Shown here: positions 11,125 through 21,559 of the stretch, piece after piece
How the letters are laid out: each line of letters opens with the position of its first letter
Position numbering within the stretch: the stretch's first letter is position 1
NCBI GenBank assembly: GCA_029204225.1
Contig: CM055096.1
Coordinates: 38,621,866-38,685,865, forward strand
DNA: 64,000 bases
Source of the DNA: Diphasiastrum complanatum
Taxonomy: Eukaryota > Streptophyta > Lycopodiopsida > Lycopodiales > Lycopodiaceae
Reading direction: 5' to 3'
Notes under the pieces: generated by a model
What the model was told of the DNA's origin: nothing
The model's database searches: none
What the model saw: only the letters and a program-made list of their open reading frames with translations
Translations under genes and position numbers: made by a program

Positions 11125-11714
11125 TGTGAATTGAGCACATATCCTTCTAGAATAGGTCGAGTTTGAGTTAGGTAGATCTACATTGTTGACATGCACAAAG
11201 TTTGGTAGCATGCAAAGTTAGGTAGAATGTAACTAGGAAAAATCTACATTTGTCTAAGAAGTAGATATGCAATTTTTGCCACCTCATGCATGTACTTCGA
11301 GATGTGGATCTATGTTAGTAGAGTTAGCTAAATGATGTGGATCAAGCATTGCACACTTGTAAATCCACTAGGACTCGAGCCTCTTGATGTAGGAAAATCT
11401 TGGCTAGTTTGCCATATTGTGAATATTGAGATTTTGATGAGGTTTTCAACATTCTCTCTCTACTTGAGTTTTTTGGCTTCATTTTCTCTCTCTACTAGAG
11501 AGCAGCCTGTTTTTCCCATAGTGAGCACTTAGAATTATTTTTGATGTTCATCTCTCATAGTGAGGACTTAGTTTTTTGAGTCTATTTATGCCATTGTGCT
11601 CTTGTCATGGATTTTTTATGTAATCTGTTCATTGATCATTCATGTGCAATCACAACACCTTAGTAAGATCCTGTAAGGTGTGTGGTGAAGTTCACACGTG
11701 CTAAAAACTTCACA
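11125..11714 (+). repeat. C-family LTR, 590 bp
   Basis: Runs TGTGAATTGAGC to ACTTCACA. It matches, in reverse, 54263-54900 and the start at 36596-36683. It has a 3' internal end on its left and a primer site on its right, so it is shared between two C-element bodies. Confidence 0.8.
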
Positions 11715-11726
11715 TGGTATCAGAGT
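11715..11726 (+). other. C1 primer binding site
   Basis: TGGTATCAGAGT immediately 3' of the LTR. The last base differs from the usual C. Confidence 0.85.
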
Positions 11727-12477
11727 GTTGTGCTTTGTAGAGGTGAGGGTGCATACATCAGAACTTGAGAGAAATTGTTTGCAGGAACTCAGATTTGGGA
11801 GAGGAATACAATCTCAATTTGAATCAAACCAATTTTGAATCATAGATTGATCAAATCAATAATGATTTGCATTAAATGAGATCTGTATTTCTGCACGTGT
11901 GAGATCAGCCTATTTCAAATAGGAGTTATATCTCAAGTATTGATCCATTTTTTGTGTTTAATAGCTTGTTAGAGAGGTATTGAAGTGTAGAATGTTGTGC
12001 TTGTGTTTCTAAATCAATTTGATTTGATTCTAGAAAGAGTTAGGCAATCAAATTGATAGGGAGTGTACCCCATCTTTTGTGATATGCCAAAGAGAGCACA
12101 CATCCATTCAATCTCATCAATATTTACATTTTGTGTTTTCAATCAAAGATAGAATTGGTAGACGAGTTGCAGTTTTCATAGACACATCATTTCACACAAA
12201 TAAATTGTCTTTGATTTGTATGTGTGATCCTAGAGTGATTCCATCTTTTGAAACTCGAGGTAGTAGTTGACATCAATCTTGTTTGTGCTTCATTATCTGA
12301 TAGAAGCTAGATCTAGATTCAAGTTGATTGATTCACTATTGTGTGCAAGATCTCACATTGTTTGTTGCTAAATTTCATAGGCTGGATCAACATTCCAGGT
12401 TATATCCTAGATTGAAAAGAGTAGCAACAGATTCAATTCCACTTTTTTGTCATTACTAGAAATCTCTCATAGTGAAC
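11727..12477 (+). other. C1 leader (5' UTR)
   Basis: Matches the leader of the second C element at 55690-56222, for example TAGCTTGTTRGAKAGGTATT and CAATTTGATTTG. No convincing coding frame. Confidence 0.65.
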
Positions 12478-12714
12478 ATGTCTTCCGTTGGTTCAGTTCT
12501 TTTAGAACATAGTGAGAGATGAACATTTTTCGATTATGCAATTTGGAAGATAATAATGTAATATTTATTGGTTCTACAGGATGTAATAGACATAGTGTTA
12601 GGAGTTGAAGTTGAACCAGAAGCTCCTAATACTGCTTTAGAGTTCAAGAAGAAATCTAAGATTGCTCTTCATGTTATAAAAACGAATGTGTCGAATGATA
12701 TTGAAGAAACCAAG
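12478..12714 (+). pseudogene. gag: C1 gag N-terminus
   Basis: ATG at 12478: MSSVGSVLLEHSER, then a stop, FFDYAIWKI, VLQDVIDIVLGVEVEPEAP, then KKKSKIALHVIKTNVSND. This is the N-terminal third of a copia Gag. The start matches the paralogous start at 56223 (MSSSDSQFLEHSER). The frame is cut at about 12714 by inserted E-family and unknown sequence and resumes at 14638. Confidence 0.65.
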
Positions 12715-13079
12715 TGTTTCTATCTTTCAAAGCCTTAGCATTTTTCCTTAGTTTTTTCCTTTGCTATTTTTTGCAACTATGCATTTTGAACTATGTTTTG
12801 CACAATCTGCATTTTTGAACTGTTTTGTCACACAGTTCGCGTTTTTGTGGCATGAAGAGAATTCAGCACTAGGCCTAAAACACTTAGAAAATAACTCTGG
12901 CAACTTTTCTCGACATTGTCGCATTATTGCGAAAAAGGAGAGATTGTCTTTAGAATGCCTTAGAAATATTTTTCAGACATGCCTTCGTGTTTTTCGCCTT
13001 TTTCTCCCTTTTCAAGAAAAAGAGAAGGTGCCCTTAAAAAGGCGACACTGCCATTAAAATCTCAAAAAATGTCTTTAAG
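12715..13079. other. Unassigned insert with CAGTGTCGCC-type motif
   Basis: Not recognised. At 13036-13052 it carries the reverse complement of the GGCAGTGTCGCCTTTTT motif that is reiterated at 29873-30071, so both stretches may derive from one repeat family. Confidence 0.35.
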
Positions 13080-14158
13080 CAAAGGCGAAGGCCTGCAGCG
13101 TGAAGGCACTCTCCAACGGACAGAAGGCAACTAATGCACGAGCAAAAGGAAGAAGGTCAGACAACATGACACAACTCGAATTTCTTCGTGACACAAAATC
13201 CTTCGCGCTCCAAAGGACCAGGAAAATCAAACCATGCCAACGCAAGCATATCCCTGAGTTGTCGCTCATGGGATCCCGAGACCATTGTCTCCCTGATTGT
13301 ATTGAGGTATATGGCTCTAAGAGCTTCTCCTCCATGCACTTGACACTTCTGGTAGCTATAGCCCCCTTTCGGTAGGGAGCGCACACTCTGTTTGTGGGTC
13401 CTCAATCTTGGCCATCTCTCTTCTCCACTCCTCCTCCATAGCTTATAGCTATGGCTACCTAACAATATTCGATCCAGCTTGTTGTTTACTCCACGGTGCA
13501 CCACGAACTCTTGCCAGCATCCTTATCCTGCTAGGGCGCCCTTCTACAGTCTTTCACATATCTGAAAATGTCCTCCTACAAGGAAAGATCCATGATTTTT
13601 CAGTTCTTAACCCTAGCCATTAAAAAAAAAGATTTTTTGGCATTTGTAAATCTCTTTCTGAGATTTCTTCTTGCATCTCTCTATCAATCTGAGGCCGCCC
13701 TACCTCAAGCTTTCCAATGCAATTTATAGCATGTTAATTGGTGCGGTATTGCTCTTGAACATGCTGACTTTCTGAGAAATCCACGTTGGTGAAACACGAA
13801 ACCGATTTTTTTTTAAATTTCCTCAATTTCCACCCAATCTGACCTTGTAAATTGCTATGGCTCTCTGTCACTGCTCGTTGCAAACCCATGCAAGCTCCAT
13901 TGCGCCAACTGGCGGTTGAATTATGATGATTTCTCCAAAACCATCGAAACTGCAAAATTCTTCTCGAAATCCACCTACGACGATCATTCTGATCTTCCCC
14001 GAAGCTCCAATTGAAGGAGCTTTGTAGTCTCTAGCCATCTGGACTACCGATACCTTGTATGGAGTCCTCTCTCCTGAGACGCTCTGAGTGCTATTTCTCC
14101 TGGTGAAAGACGTTATCCCATAGCTCCACCAGATCATGCATGCCTGCAACACCCTGCT

Positions 14159-14170
14159 GCTCTGATACCA
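14159..14170 (-). other. E-family primer binding site
   Basis: GCTCTGATACCA on the plus strand, followed by AGTTGAAATT. In element orientation this reads AATTTCAACT then TGGTATCAGAGC. Confidence 0.75.
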
Positions 14171-14637
14171 AGTTGAAATTCCGATAGAATATAGTGCAGT
14201 CTGCAGATCACATCACACAATCACCATAGCCACTCCTCACAAGCCCTCAAAGTTGGCAAAAAAAAAGTTAATGATTACAAAAAAAAAATTGTACATATAG
14301 TAAAAGCCCCAACATGCATGGGCTCGACAAGTGTTAACTCACCAAAATAGACACCTATTTAACTAATAGGCCCAACATGGGCTAAAAGACTAACAAACTC
14401 AGGACATGCCCTTGAGTATAGCAAATGTCGTAAAAATACACTGTACAGGCTAATTTTTCCTACGTGTGGATACTCGACTAACCCAAGTAGCCGTCTACGG
14501 GATCAGTGCCAATCAATATATCCTAATAGGTCACGTCCCGATCACAACCATATACAGTAAACCAAATAAACTGTACACTAATTACATCATCACATTTAGA
14601 GCTTATACTAATGAATCAGATCACAACCTGATTTCTA
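14171..14637 (-). repeat. E-family 5' LTR (approximate bounds)
   Basis: Lies between the primer site and the resumption of C1 gag. No second copy is available in the window, so the outer boundary is inferred from the gag junction. Confidence 0.45.
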
Positions 14638-15240
14638 ACTATGCTTAGGGAGATAAGTCCTTGCACTACTGCCAAAGAGGCGTGGGACATCCTTAAAACT
14701 ATTTATGAAGCTAATAATACATCTAGATTGCTCACACTTAGAAACCAGATATGTCTAAGTTATCAGAGAGTAGATGAGAGTGCTTCAAGTTATGTTATGA
14801 GAGTGAAATATCTTCATAAAGAGTTAGCTAGTATTGGAGATGCTCCTAAGAACAATGAAATTGTTCAAGTAGTCCTTAATGGACTAAGAGATGAGTATGA
14901 TAATATTGTGCAGCCTTATGCTATCAAGGAGGATCTACCATCTTTGGAGACTCTTCAAGGGGTTCTCATTGCTGAAGAAATCAGGCAAGAGAAGAAGCTG
15001 CTGAGGATCAACAGACTTTCATTGAAAGCTCTCTTCACAAAGAAAAAGTCAAGAGGCAAGGGAAAAGGACAACAACACTTCAAGAAGGACAAGGACAAAA
15101 CCAAAGATGGTGGTGAGGATCAACCCTCACAGGCTACAACATCCAATGGCAAGAAGAAGATGTCATATCAAATGCTTCTTTTGTGGCAAGAAGGGCCACT
15201 ATACATCAAACTGTTTCAAGAAGAAAAACCAGTTTAAACA
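14638..15240 (+). pseudogene. gag: C1 gag, central and C-terminal part
   Basis: Reads LREISPCTTAKEAWDILK, NNTSRLLTLRNQICLSYQ, ASSYVMRVKYLHKELASIG, IVQVVLNGLRDEYDNIV, then LPSLETLQGVLIAEE and a Lys-rich linker. This is the UBN2-type Gag core. Near 15160 the frame shifts to the one carrying the knuckle CFFCGKKGHYTSNC (C-x2-C-x4-H-x4-C). Gag packages RNA and forms the particle in a live element. Here its N-terminus is 1.9 kb away, so no intact protein is possible. Confidence 0.85.
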
Positions 15241-15595
15241 AGCTAACCTTACTACTGAGGAAGAGTGTGAGGGTAATGAGAGTAATAGGGAGGATGCTCT
15301 TATGATGTCAAGTATTTCATCTTTCCCTTTCGAAAGTGAAGAAGTGTGGTGGATAGATAGTGGGGCTAGTTCCCATATGTCTAGTTCTAGGAATTCTTTC
15401 ACAAGTCTCATGCCTTATGTAGGTGCAAAAAGATCAATCTATACTGCTAATGATGTAGAGTGTAAGATTGAAGGAATAGGTAGTGTTCCATTAAATGGAT
15501 CATCAAAATCTTTGTGTTTGCATGATGTACTTTTTGTGCCTAAACTAACCAAGAACCTCATTAGTATTGGGGACAGTTGTTTGATTTTGGTTTAG
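15241..15595 (+). pseudogene. C1 aspartic protease domain
   Basis: Continues in frame from the knuckle. WWIDSGASSHMSSS contains the Asp-Ser-Gly active site, followed by ECKIEGIGSVPLNG and LHDVLFVPKLTKNLISIG, the usual flap and C-terminal blocks of a copia protease. The active-site residues look intact. A frameshift near 15580 separates it from integrase. Confidence 0.85.
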
Positions 15596-16363
15596 ATGTC
15601 AAATTTTATGTTGACAAGTGTGTAATCTCAAGGGAGAATGAAGTGATAGCTAGAGGGTCTAAATTTGTAAAGTTGTACAAGTTAGATCCTAGAGAGAATG
15701 CTAACATATATGATGTTGCTTATGAGACCATGATTCATCAAGAAGATTTGTGGCATAAAAGGTTGGGCCATCCTAACTTCAAAGCTATGCAATCAATGGT
15801 CAAGGAAGGAAAAGCAGTTGGATTACCAAAGTCTATGGCAAAGGAGCTGCAACCTTGTGAAGCATGTGTTTTGGCCAAATCCCATAGGTCAAGCATCAAG
15901 ACACATCAACCACTTGAGCTCGTGCATTTAGATGTTCACTTCTCTTCTACCAAGAGCAAAGGAGGAGCAACATGTTTTGTGTCCTTTATAGATGATTACA
16001 CAAGATTCTCTTGGATTTATCTTTTATCTTTTATCTTCTAAAGCCATGGTTTTTGATGTCTTCCTTACATTCAAAGCTTATGTTGAAAATCGGTTTTCTA
16101 TTAAACTAAAAGCTTTGAGAAGTGATAGTGGAGGTGAATATACCTCTAATAAATTTAAAGGCTATTGTGAGCAAGAGGGAATACAAAGAGAGTTTTCTTG
16201 CTCTTATACTCCTCAACAAAATGGAGTTGCTGAAAGAAAAAATAGAACAATTTGTGAATGTGCAAAAGCCATGAGACTAGAAGCATCTCTACCCAAGGAA
16301 TTTTGGGGAGAAGCAGTTACATGTGCTAATTTCTTTGTAACAAGCTTCCTAATCTTGCAATAG
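15577..16363 (+). pseudogene. C1 pre-integrase and integrase core
   Basis: HQEDLWHKRLGHPNFKAMQ and CEACVLAKSH form the HHCC zinc-binding region. The DDE core follows: HLDVHFSSTKSKGGA, FIDDYTRFSWIY, (frameshift near 16035) LRSDSGGEYTSNKF, SYTPQQNGVAERKNRT. All three acidic positions are visible. Compared with the sister copy at 57545, five residues (RPFPR) are missing after KSHR. A second frameshift near 16340 leads into the SH3-like block. It would insert cDNA into the host genome. The breaks make it inactive. Confidence 0.85.
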
Positions 16364-16682
16364 AAGGAAGATCACCATATGAAATGTTGTACAAGAAAAA
16401 GCCTAAGGTAGATCATCTTAGGATCTTTGGTTGTTCATGCTATGTGCATTTTCCTTTAGAGACTAGGAAGAAGGATGATCCTAGTGCTATTAAAGGTATT
16501 TTTGTTTGATCATATGCATCTTCTAAGAAAGCATACAAAGTTTATGTTCCCTCTACTAGCAAGAATGTTTTAAGTAGAGATGTGATCTTCCATGAAGATC
16601 AGAAGTATAACTTGGATGAGGCAAAGGTCAAGGAGTCTCATGCTGGATCTACCATTCAATTAATCCTAATGTTGTTCAAGAA
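16364..16682 (+). pseudogene. C1 integrase C-terminal block and linker
   Basis: YEMLYKKKPKVDHLRIFG, CSCYVHFPLETRKKDDPSA, then a stop in place of GY, ASSKKAYKVYVPSTSKNVL and SRDVIFHEDQKYNLDEA. This is the conserved stretch leading to RT. Frameshift near 16680. Confidence 0.75.
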
Positions 16683-17693
16683 TTGTTTGGACCGAGGCTT
16701 GAGGAGGAGCAAATTCAAGTTCAAGCACCTAGAAGATCCACAAGAGAAAGATTTGAGCCAAGTAGGCTCACATATGTGGAGAGAGGAAGGCACCTGGAGG
16801 ATGTCAGAGGCACTTCCTATCATGTATTTTTCATATCACATGAAGAGCCAATTAGAGATGTCCAAGAAGCATTTCAATCCAAGGATTGGGTTGAAGCAAT
16901 GACCCTTGAGTATGAAGCCTTGATGTCAAATCATACATGGGAGCTTGTCAATCCACCGACCAACATGCATGTCATTGGATGAAAATGGGTGTTCAAGATC
17001 AAATACAACACTGATGGATCCATCAACAAATTCAAAGCAAGACTTTGTGCCAAAGGATATTCTCAAGTCAAAGGTCTTGATTATGAAGACACTTTTGCAC
17101 CTGTTGCAAAAATTGTAACTATAAGAATTCTCATTTCGCTTGCATGTTATCACGATTGGAGGATGTTTCAAATAGATGTATCTAATGCTTTCCTCAATGG
17201 TTACCTTGAGGAGGAGATCTACATGGAGCAACCACCTGGATTTGTGAAAGTTGGTGAAGAAGCAAAAGTATGTCTTTTGTTTAAATGTCTTTATGGACTA
17301 AAACAAGCACCAAGGTCTTGGTATGCAATGCTCAAGTCTTTCCTTATATCACTCGGATTTCATCTTAGTGATTATGATACATCATTGTACATCAAGTTTG
17401 TAAATAACTCTTTAGTTATTCTTCTTATCTATGTAGATGATATAATTCTTAGTGGAAATGATTTGGAGCTAGTTGAAGAGACAAAATGTGCACTTGGTAG
17501 TGAATTTACAATGCAAGATCTTGGAATTTTTCACTACATTTTAGGCCTAGAAATAGACTTTTGGAAAGATCATGTTTTCATAAGTCAAAGTAGATATGCT
17601 CTTTCCATGCTTAAGAAATTTCAAATGGAAAATTGTAAAGGCATAGATACTCCAATGGAGCACATTGTAGAAGTTCCTATAAAAGAGGATTAA
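16683..17693 (+). pseudogene. C1 reverse transcriptase
   Basis: EPIRDVQEAFQSKDWVEAM, then a stop (TGA at 16981 for a Cys or Gly before KWVFKIKYN), [64 protein letters not shown] and FHYILGLEIDFWKDHVFIS. The catalytic Asp of QIDV and the YVDD box are present. It belongs to RVT_2 of Ty1/copia. It would copy the element RNA into cDNA. One internal stop and a stop at 17693 break the frame. Confidence 0.9.
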
Positions 17694-17950
17694 ACGTCCT
17701 TCCAGGACATCACTCTTTATAGGAATCTTATTGGCTCACTCATTTGGTTAATAGTGACTAAGTCAGATATAAGTTTTAGTGTGCATAAATTAAGCCAATA
17801 TATGCGAGATCCTTGGCAAAAAGAATCTTGAGATATGTATCTTCTACCTTAGACTATGGATTGATCTATAAAGGAGAAGATCTAACGTTGGTGGCTTTTT
17901 CAGACTCGGATTTTGTAGGAGACAAAGTGGATAGGAAATCCACAAGTGCA
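17694..17950 (+). pseudogene. C1 RNase H, truncated
   Basis: TLYRNLIGSLIWLIVTKSD, VHKLSQYM, then (shifted) KRILRYVSSTLDYGLIY, AFSDSDFVGDKVDRKSTSA. It stops matching copia right after KSTSA at about 17950. The remaining RNase H, polypurine tract and 3' LTR are missing. Confidence 0.85.
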
Positions 17951-18228
17951 CTATTGGCCCATTCAAATCAAAAAAGAGTGGAAAACTCTTGCATTAATTA
18001 GAGGACCCAATTCAAATTTGGATTTGGTGGGAACTCCTATTTTATTCACTAACTTGACATTTAGGCCTTGCGACATCTAAAGGGCCCGCAGAAAGGCCTA
18101 AAGTCCTTTTATCAACTTTCTAATTAATCAAATAACTATGTGATCATCGGGTTGGACTTACACACACAGGGTGCCAAATCTCTCACTTATTAGCTAGGGT
18201 TGCCTTGGGACCCACAAACCCTCCAACA
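17951..18228. other. Unassigned, LTR-like stretch
   Basis: It carries no coding signal. It could be part of a gypsy-type LTR on the minus strand (in reverse it begins TGTTGGAGGGTTTGTGGG), but there is no second copy to test this. Confidence 0.25.
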
Positions 18229-18562
18229 AAGCCATTAGATCAAGATTTTTCGCTACACAACAAAGAGCAACTGCAAATAACAATGAGACGAAATGACAAC
18301 ATTCTTGCTGAGATCGAGGTCGAGGAGGATTCTAGTCTAAATCACATTTGAAGAGAACTTGACATGTTGCAGTATGACCTTCCTCAGTATTATCAATTTC
18401 GATTGGACTATAAAAGTATATTATAAAATATGCATATTGATGATGTTTCAAAACACAAATCATACACTGATCATGATTTTTTGGGTGCAGATAAGAGCAC
18501 GACAGGAAGAGCACTTCAAATGCAAAGATATAGGAACAACAATCGAAATTGAAGATGCATGA
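18229..18562 (+). pseudogene. Gene H fragment, two exons and one intron
   Basis: Exon 1 (18229 to about 18415) reads KPLDQDF, EQLQITMRRNDNILAEIEV, EEDSSLNHI, a stop, RELDMLQYDLPQYYQF and RLD. An intron with GTATAT at its start and TTTTTTGGGTGCAG at its end (to 18490) leads to exon 2, IRARQEEHFKCKDIGTTIEI and EDA-stop. Exon 1 is clearly homologous to 48170-48390 on the minus strand, where the same boundary is followed by GTACGT. Conservation of both the protein and the exon end argues for a real spliced gene family. I do not recognise it. The alternating pattern would fit a small beta-grasp domain, but that is a guess. One in-frame stop makes this copy a pseudogene. Confidence 0.55.
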
Positions 18563-18639
18563 ATATATAAAATCTCAATATATTTGTATAAAATTTTCTG
18601 TACACGGGAAACACAAATTGGATCATCCACACGAAGGGA

Positions 18640-18782
18640 GAACATTCATTTTTTTGTATCATCTTTCTTTTGCTCTATGATTTCTAAATCTAGTTCTCCA
18701 GATGGAAGAACCTTTGCTGCTACTATTTGGAATATCAACAACATAGGAATTTCCACCAATATCTTTAATGCTTCATGTTGAA
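18640..18782 (-). pseudogene. Type-2 fragment next to gene H
   Basis: Minus-strand reading QHEALKILVEIP, KVLPSGELDLEIIEQKK. It resembles 47206-47345 on the plus strand (KLLPTGEMDLEIIDS). In both places it sits beside a gene-H fragment and points toward it. Family not recognised. Confidence 0.4.
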
Positions 18783-19790
18783 AATGCCAGATCCCTTGTG
18801 GCATGACTTGAGAAAACAAATTTAATAAGGACTTGTATTAGAAACATATATAAAAAATATAACAAGGACTAATTTTAGAGACATATCTCATGAATGACAA
18901 TAATCAATTCATAAAATTATTCTAAATAAATATATTACCTTCCGTAAATCTGGAAGAGAGTCATGTTGAGCTTGTGAAAATTCATACGTGTGGGAATGCC
19001 CTAAAGTGTGAATATGATCTCCTAAGCAAAGCTTTTGCACTTTAGATCAACTATTGATTGAAAACCAAGATCAATGTCAAAATCTAAGGCAAAGAGGCAA
19101 ATCTACATGCATACATTCATATTAACCAAAAGTGTTTTACACGTGTGGAAGCTCATCATGAAAAAACTATGGCAAAATAAGCTTCTCTTCTCGGGTAGAG
19201 AGAGAATAGACCCATTTTGCACTTTGGTAGAGAGAGAAAAAATACACACAAAATTGAGAGATCTCCAAATTGACTAAAAAACTCACATTAGATTATGATA
19301 GAAATGAAGAGTACATATAAAACTCATGGAGATCCATTCTTCAATCCTCTCTAATCTTATTGGATGTGTGATGCAACATCCCTCACTTTTGATTGGACCC
19401 TTACAACACATCTCTCTCTTATGATTGGACCCTTCAACTTTTGCCACCACATAGGGTGCATCACTCATCAAACCTAAAATTGACATGGGTAAGCAACCTA
19501 ACTAGCTCGAGCTACATCACAATTGAATTTTGGCCTAATTATGACAAAACATGTGTACTTGACCATTTGACCTCTAAAGCCAAAATTGGCCCTATCACCT
19601 AGTGACACCAAGATGCTTGACTAGCAATCTTTATGATACCCCTAAACTCAATATTATAAACTATTTCTAACTATTTTACACATATGGAAACATGCTCCAC
19701 ACGTGTCCATTCGACATACTACTGCATTGCCTTGTGAGGCTCTGCTGTTTCAATGAGATATCTGTTCCTTGTCTATAAAAAAGTAGATGA
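18783..19790. other. Unassigned, LTR-like spacer
   Basis: No gene recognised. It contains several ACGTGTG motifs (near 18987, 19141, 19699) and a GGTAGAGAGAGA stretch like those in C-family LTRs, so it may be an old LTR. Confidence 0.3.
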
Positions 19791-19874
19791 AATATCGGAT
19801 AAACGCGCACGAGATGAAATGGAAATCTGCAAAAAATACAAGCGTGCGTTGAACTAAAATCAAATAATTATTAC

Positions 19875-20424
19875 CAGTGCATTGACCATTTTAAGCTTTG
19901 TATAGGATGTTGCACCTGGCACTGGAAAGAGTTCCAGTACTTTCTTGATATGGGTCCTCGCTTGTTTGTGGGTGTGTGTAATAGAGTTCATCTTTATACA
20001 AATCAGATTACACCCTCATCATTGACATATAAAGACGGCACATTTAAGCTCTAGTGCTCACTGCAATCAGAAATCAATATAGTTTTTAGACTGCATGTAA
20101 AATTGCAATTCATATGAAAAAATCAACTTATTAAAATCTGAAAAGCATACACTTACTTGGTTATGTATGGGAGCACGAGCATTGGAGTCCCTAGTTTGAC
20201 ATTTTCTAACATCTCAGAGTACAACATTTTAAAATCAGAGAAATCGAAAGCAGCCATGAAGTGTATAGAAAATAATGAGACATCTATAAAAATCGGGTCT
20301 GAAAAAACTCCATCCAATATTGAATGGCCCCCAATCGTACATTGTCACCTAACATGTTATTCTTAGTTTCTAATTCGCCTATATCTAATTTACTAAGGGG
20401 AAGACCTATTTTGGTCTTTGACAT
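19875..20424 (-). pseudogene. Ulp1-like (C48) cysteine peptidase fragment
   Basis: Exon A (20157-20424) follows an acceptor (TTTTCAG) and reads MSKTKIGLPLSKLDIGELE, LGDNVRLGAIQYWMEFFQ, then after a +1 shift near 20285 IDVSLFSIHFMAAFDFSDF and KLGTPMLVLPYIT. A GTAAGT donor and a GATTGCAG acceptor bound a 96-bp intron (20061-20156). Splicing gives TNEH-stop-SLNV, where the stop replaces the Trp of the HW motif that carries the catalytic His in SUMO/Ulp1 peptidases. Exon B (19875-20060) then has a stretch like the DS(L/I) acidic motif, written NSI here. The Gln and Cys of the active site are not seen. Two breaks plus the stop mean it is dead. C48 genes are often carried by plant DNA transposons (Mutator/Kiki-type), which may explain its presence. 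Confidence 0.45.
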
Positions 20425-20499
20425 CTGAAAACTGTAAGTTGGACCTAGAGATTTAAGATATTTAGCAATTGGTCATACTGTACATATTTTGGTGACTTT

Positions 20500-20798
20500 A
20501 TAAATTTAAGTGTAGGGGGTGCAGGAAGTGATACAAATAAATCCAAAAATGAGTCTACCTTTAAATTTACAAATCGATCTAACTCTGTTCTTCACGCTCA
20601 AGGGGGGGACATAATAGATGGAGATGTAGGAGGAGAAGAATCTCTAGGAGAAGAAGAACCGTTACGTGACTAAGAAGCTATATGAGGACATTTAGGAGAA
20701 GAAGAATCTTTAGGAGGAGATGGAGGAGATTTAGGAGGAGGAGAAGAAAAATATTTAGGAGAAGAGGAGATAGTTTTAAGGATTTTCGTGAGAGGAGA
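20500..20798 (-). pseudogene. Ser-Pro-Pro-rich coding-like tail
   Basis: Downstream of the histone-like frame on the same strand, the translation is dominated by SPPPKSPPSPP, DSSSPK, SSPRDSSPP and similar. It could be the C-terminal tail of the histone-like protein after a stop or shift, or a separate exon. Its DNA is a GGAGGA/GAAGAA-rich stretch on the plus strand (20600-20790). Confidence 0.3.
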
Positions 20799-21299
20799 CT
20801 ACTTTGAGACATGCCCACTCTTTACCCAAAATACAAGTCGAGTCCGTTGAGATTGCTTCCGCTTTTTCTTTTCTACAGTTGGTTTTAGAGGAGAGGACGG
20901 AGCTGGTTGGAAGTACTCAGCAAATTGAATGTTGAAATCCTTCGGCATGATAGTCACCCGCTTTGCATGAACAACTGCAACAACAAAATCTGAAAAGAAT
21001 TTCACCTGGAAATCCTCATAGGCTGTGTGCAGAGCTTCAACTGCCATGACTGTCCATCTCACATCTACAAAGAGACTTCTTGTTACCTACCTAATTGATT
21101 GTATGTGAGCCTTCGAAATCGGAAGATTGTTTGTCTTCTATAGCCTCTGAATGTCCTTTAGCCATGTTGGGTCACGTGGTCTGCCCCTTGGCCTAGGAGG
21201 CGGTGGTGGAGGATGAGGCGGTGCTAGATTTCCCTGTTGGCCTCCTTACATTGGAACACCTCTAGGATGTACTCGTGCTGTTTGCTTCGTGTGGGCCAT
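20799..21299 (-). pseudogene. Divergent histone H3-like pseudogene (copy 1)
   Basis: One uninterrupted reading frame of 167 codons with three stops (codons 18, 54, 71). It begins MAHTKQTAR, nearly the H3 tail MARTKQTAR. A Pro-rich, RGRPR-containing linker replaces the usual Lys-rich tail. Then come the alpha-N region DIQRL-stop-KTNNLPISK, VTRSLFVDVRW, VEALHTAYEDFQVKFFSD, and the strongest match HAKRVTIMPKDFNIQF, equal to H3 HAKRVTIMPKD at the end of the histone fold. A C-terminal basic patch EKKKRKQSQRTR follows, absent from canonical H3. Two stops are simple C-to-T changes of Gln codons and one replaces Glu, so the frame is otherwise preserved. No intron is needed. The family (H3 variant, or CENH3-like) cannot be fixed by eye. 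Confidence 0.75.
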
Positions 21300-21559
21300 T
21301 CGCAGACCCAATATCGAATCAACGCGCATGTAGAAAGGTCCTCAGCTAGAGAATGTATGCGACACGTGCCCGAACCTATATTAGGCAGAAAGGTAGAAAA
21401 TGTGCAATAGCACGGCAGTGTGGATCAAAAATATCATAAGCAGATCGTGCGTGCTGAACTGATATCTCCTCTGAGTCGTGCGGGTCAAATGTTCAAAGTA
21501 AAAAAAATTTACAGTCGTGTTTGTGTTTATATGGGACGAGCACGAGCGTCCGAATTGAT
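21300..21559. other. Unassigned, contains reiterated ATATCG...AACGCGCA motifs
   Basis: No gene recognised. Two instances of a recurring motif (21311-21330 and, in reverse, 21446-21466) lie here. It may be the 5' flank of the histone-like gene. Confidence 0.3.

Larger units (their letters stand above)
13080..14637 (-). mobile_element. E-family LTR-element fragment inserted in C1 gag
   Basis: A primer-site complement at 14159-14170 and an LTR-like block to its right show the 5' end of a minus-strand element whose leader extends left. Its segment 13968-14125 is strongly similar to 24010-24165 (shared CTACGACGATCATTCT and GGAGTCCTCTCTCCTGAGAC), defining a two-copy family. Gag and pol are absent. 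It separates the two parts of the C1 gag. Confidence 0.55.

Noticed and set aside
13075-13504. Overlapping frames on both strands around 13.1-13.5 kb
   Set aside because: No motif on either strand. They overlap each other and fall in E-family leader.
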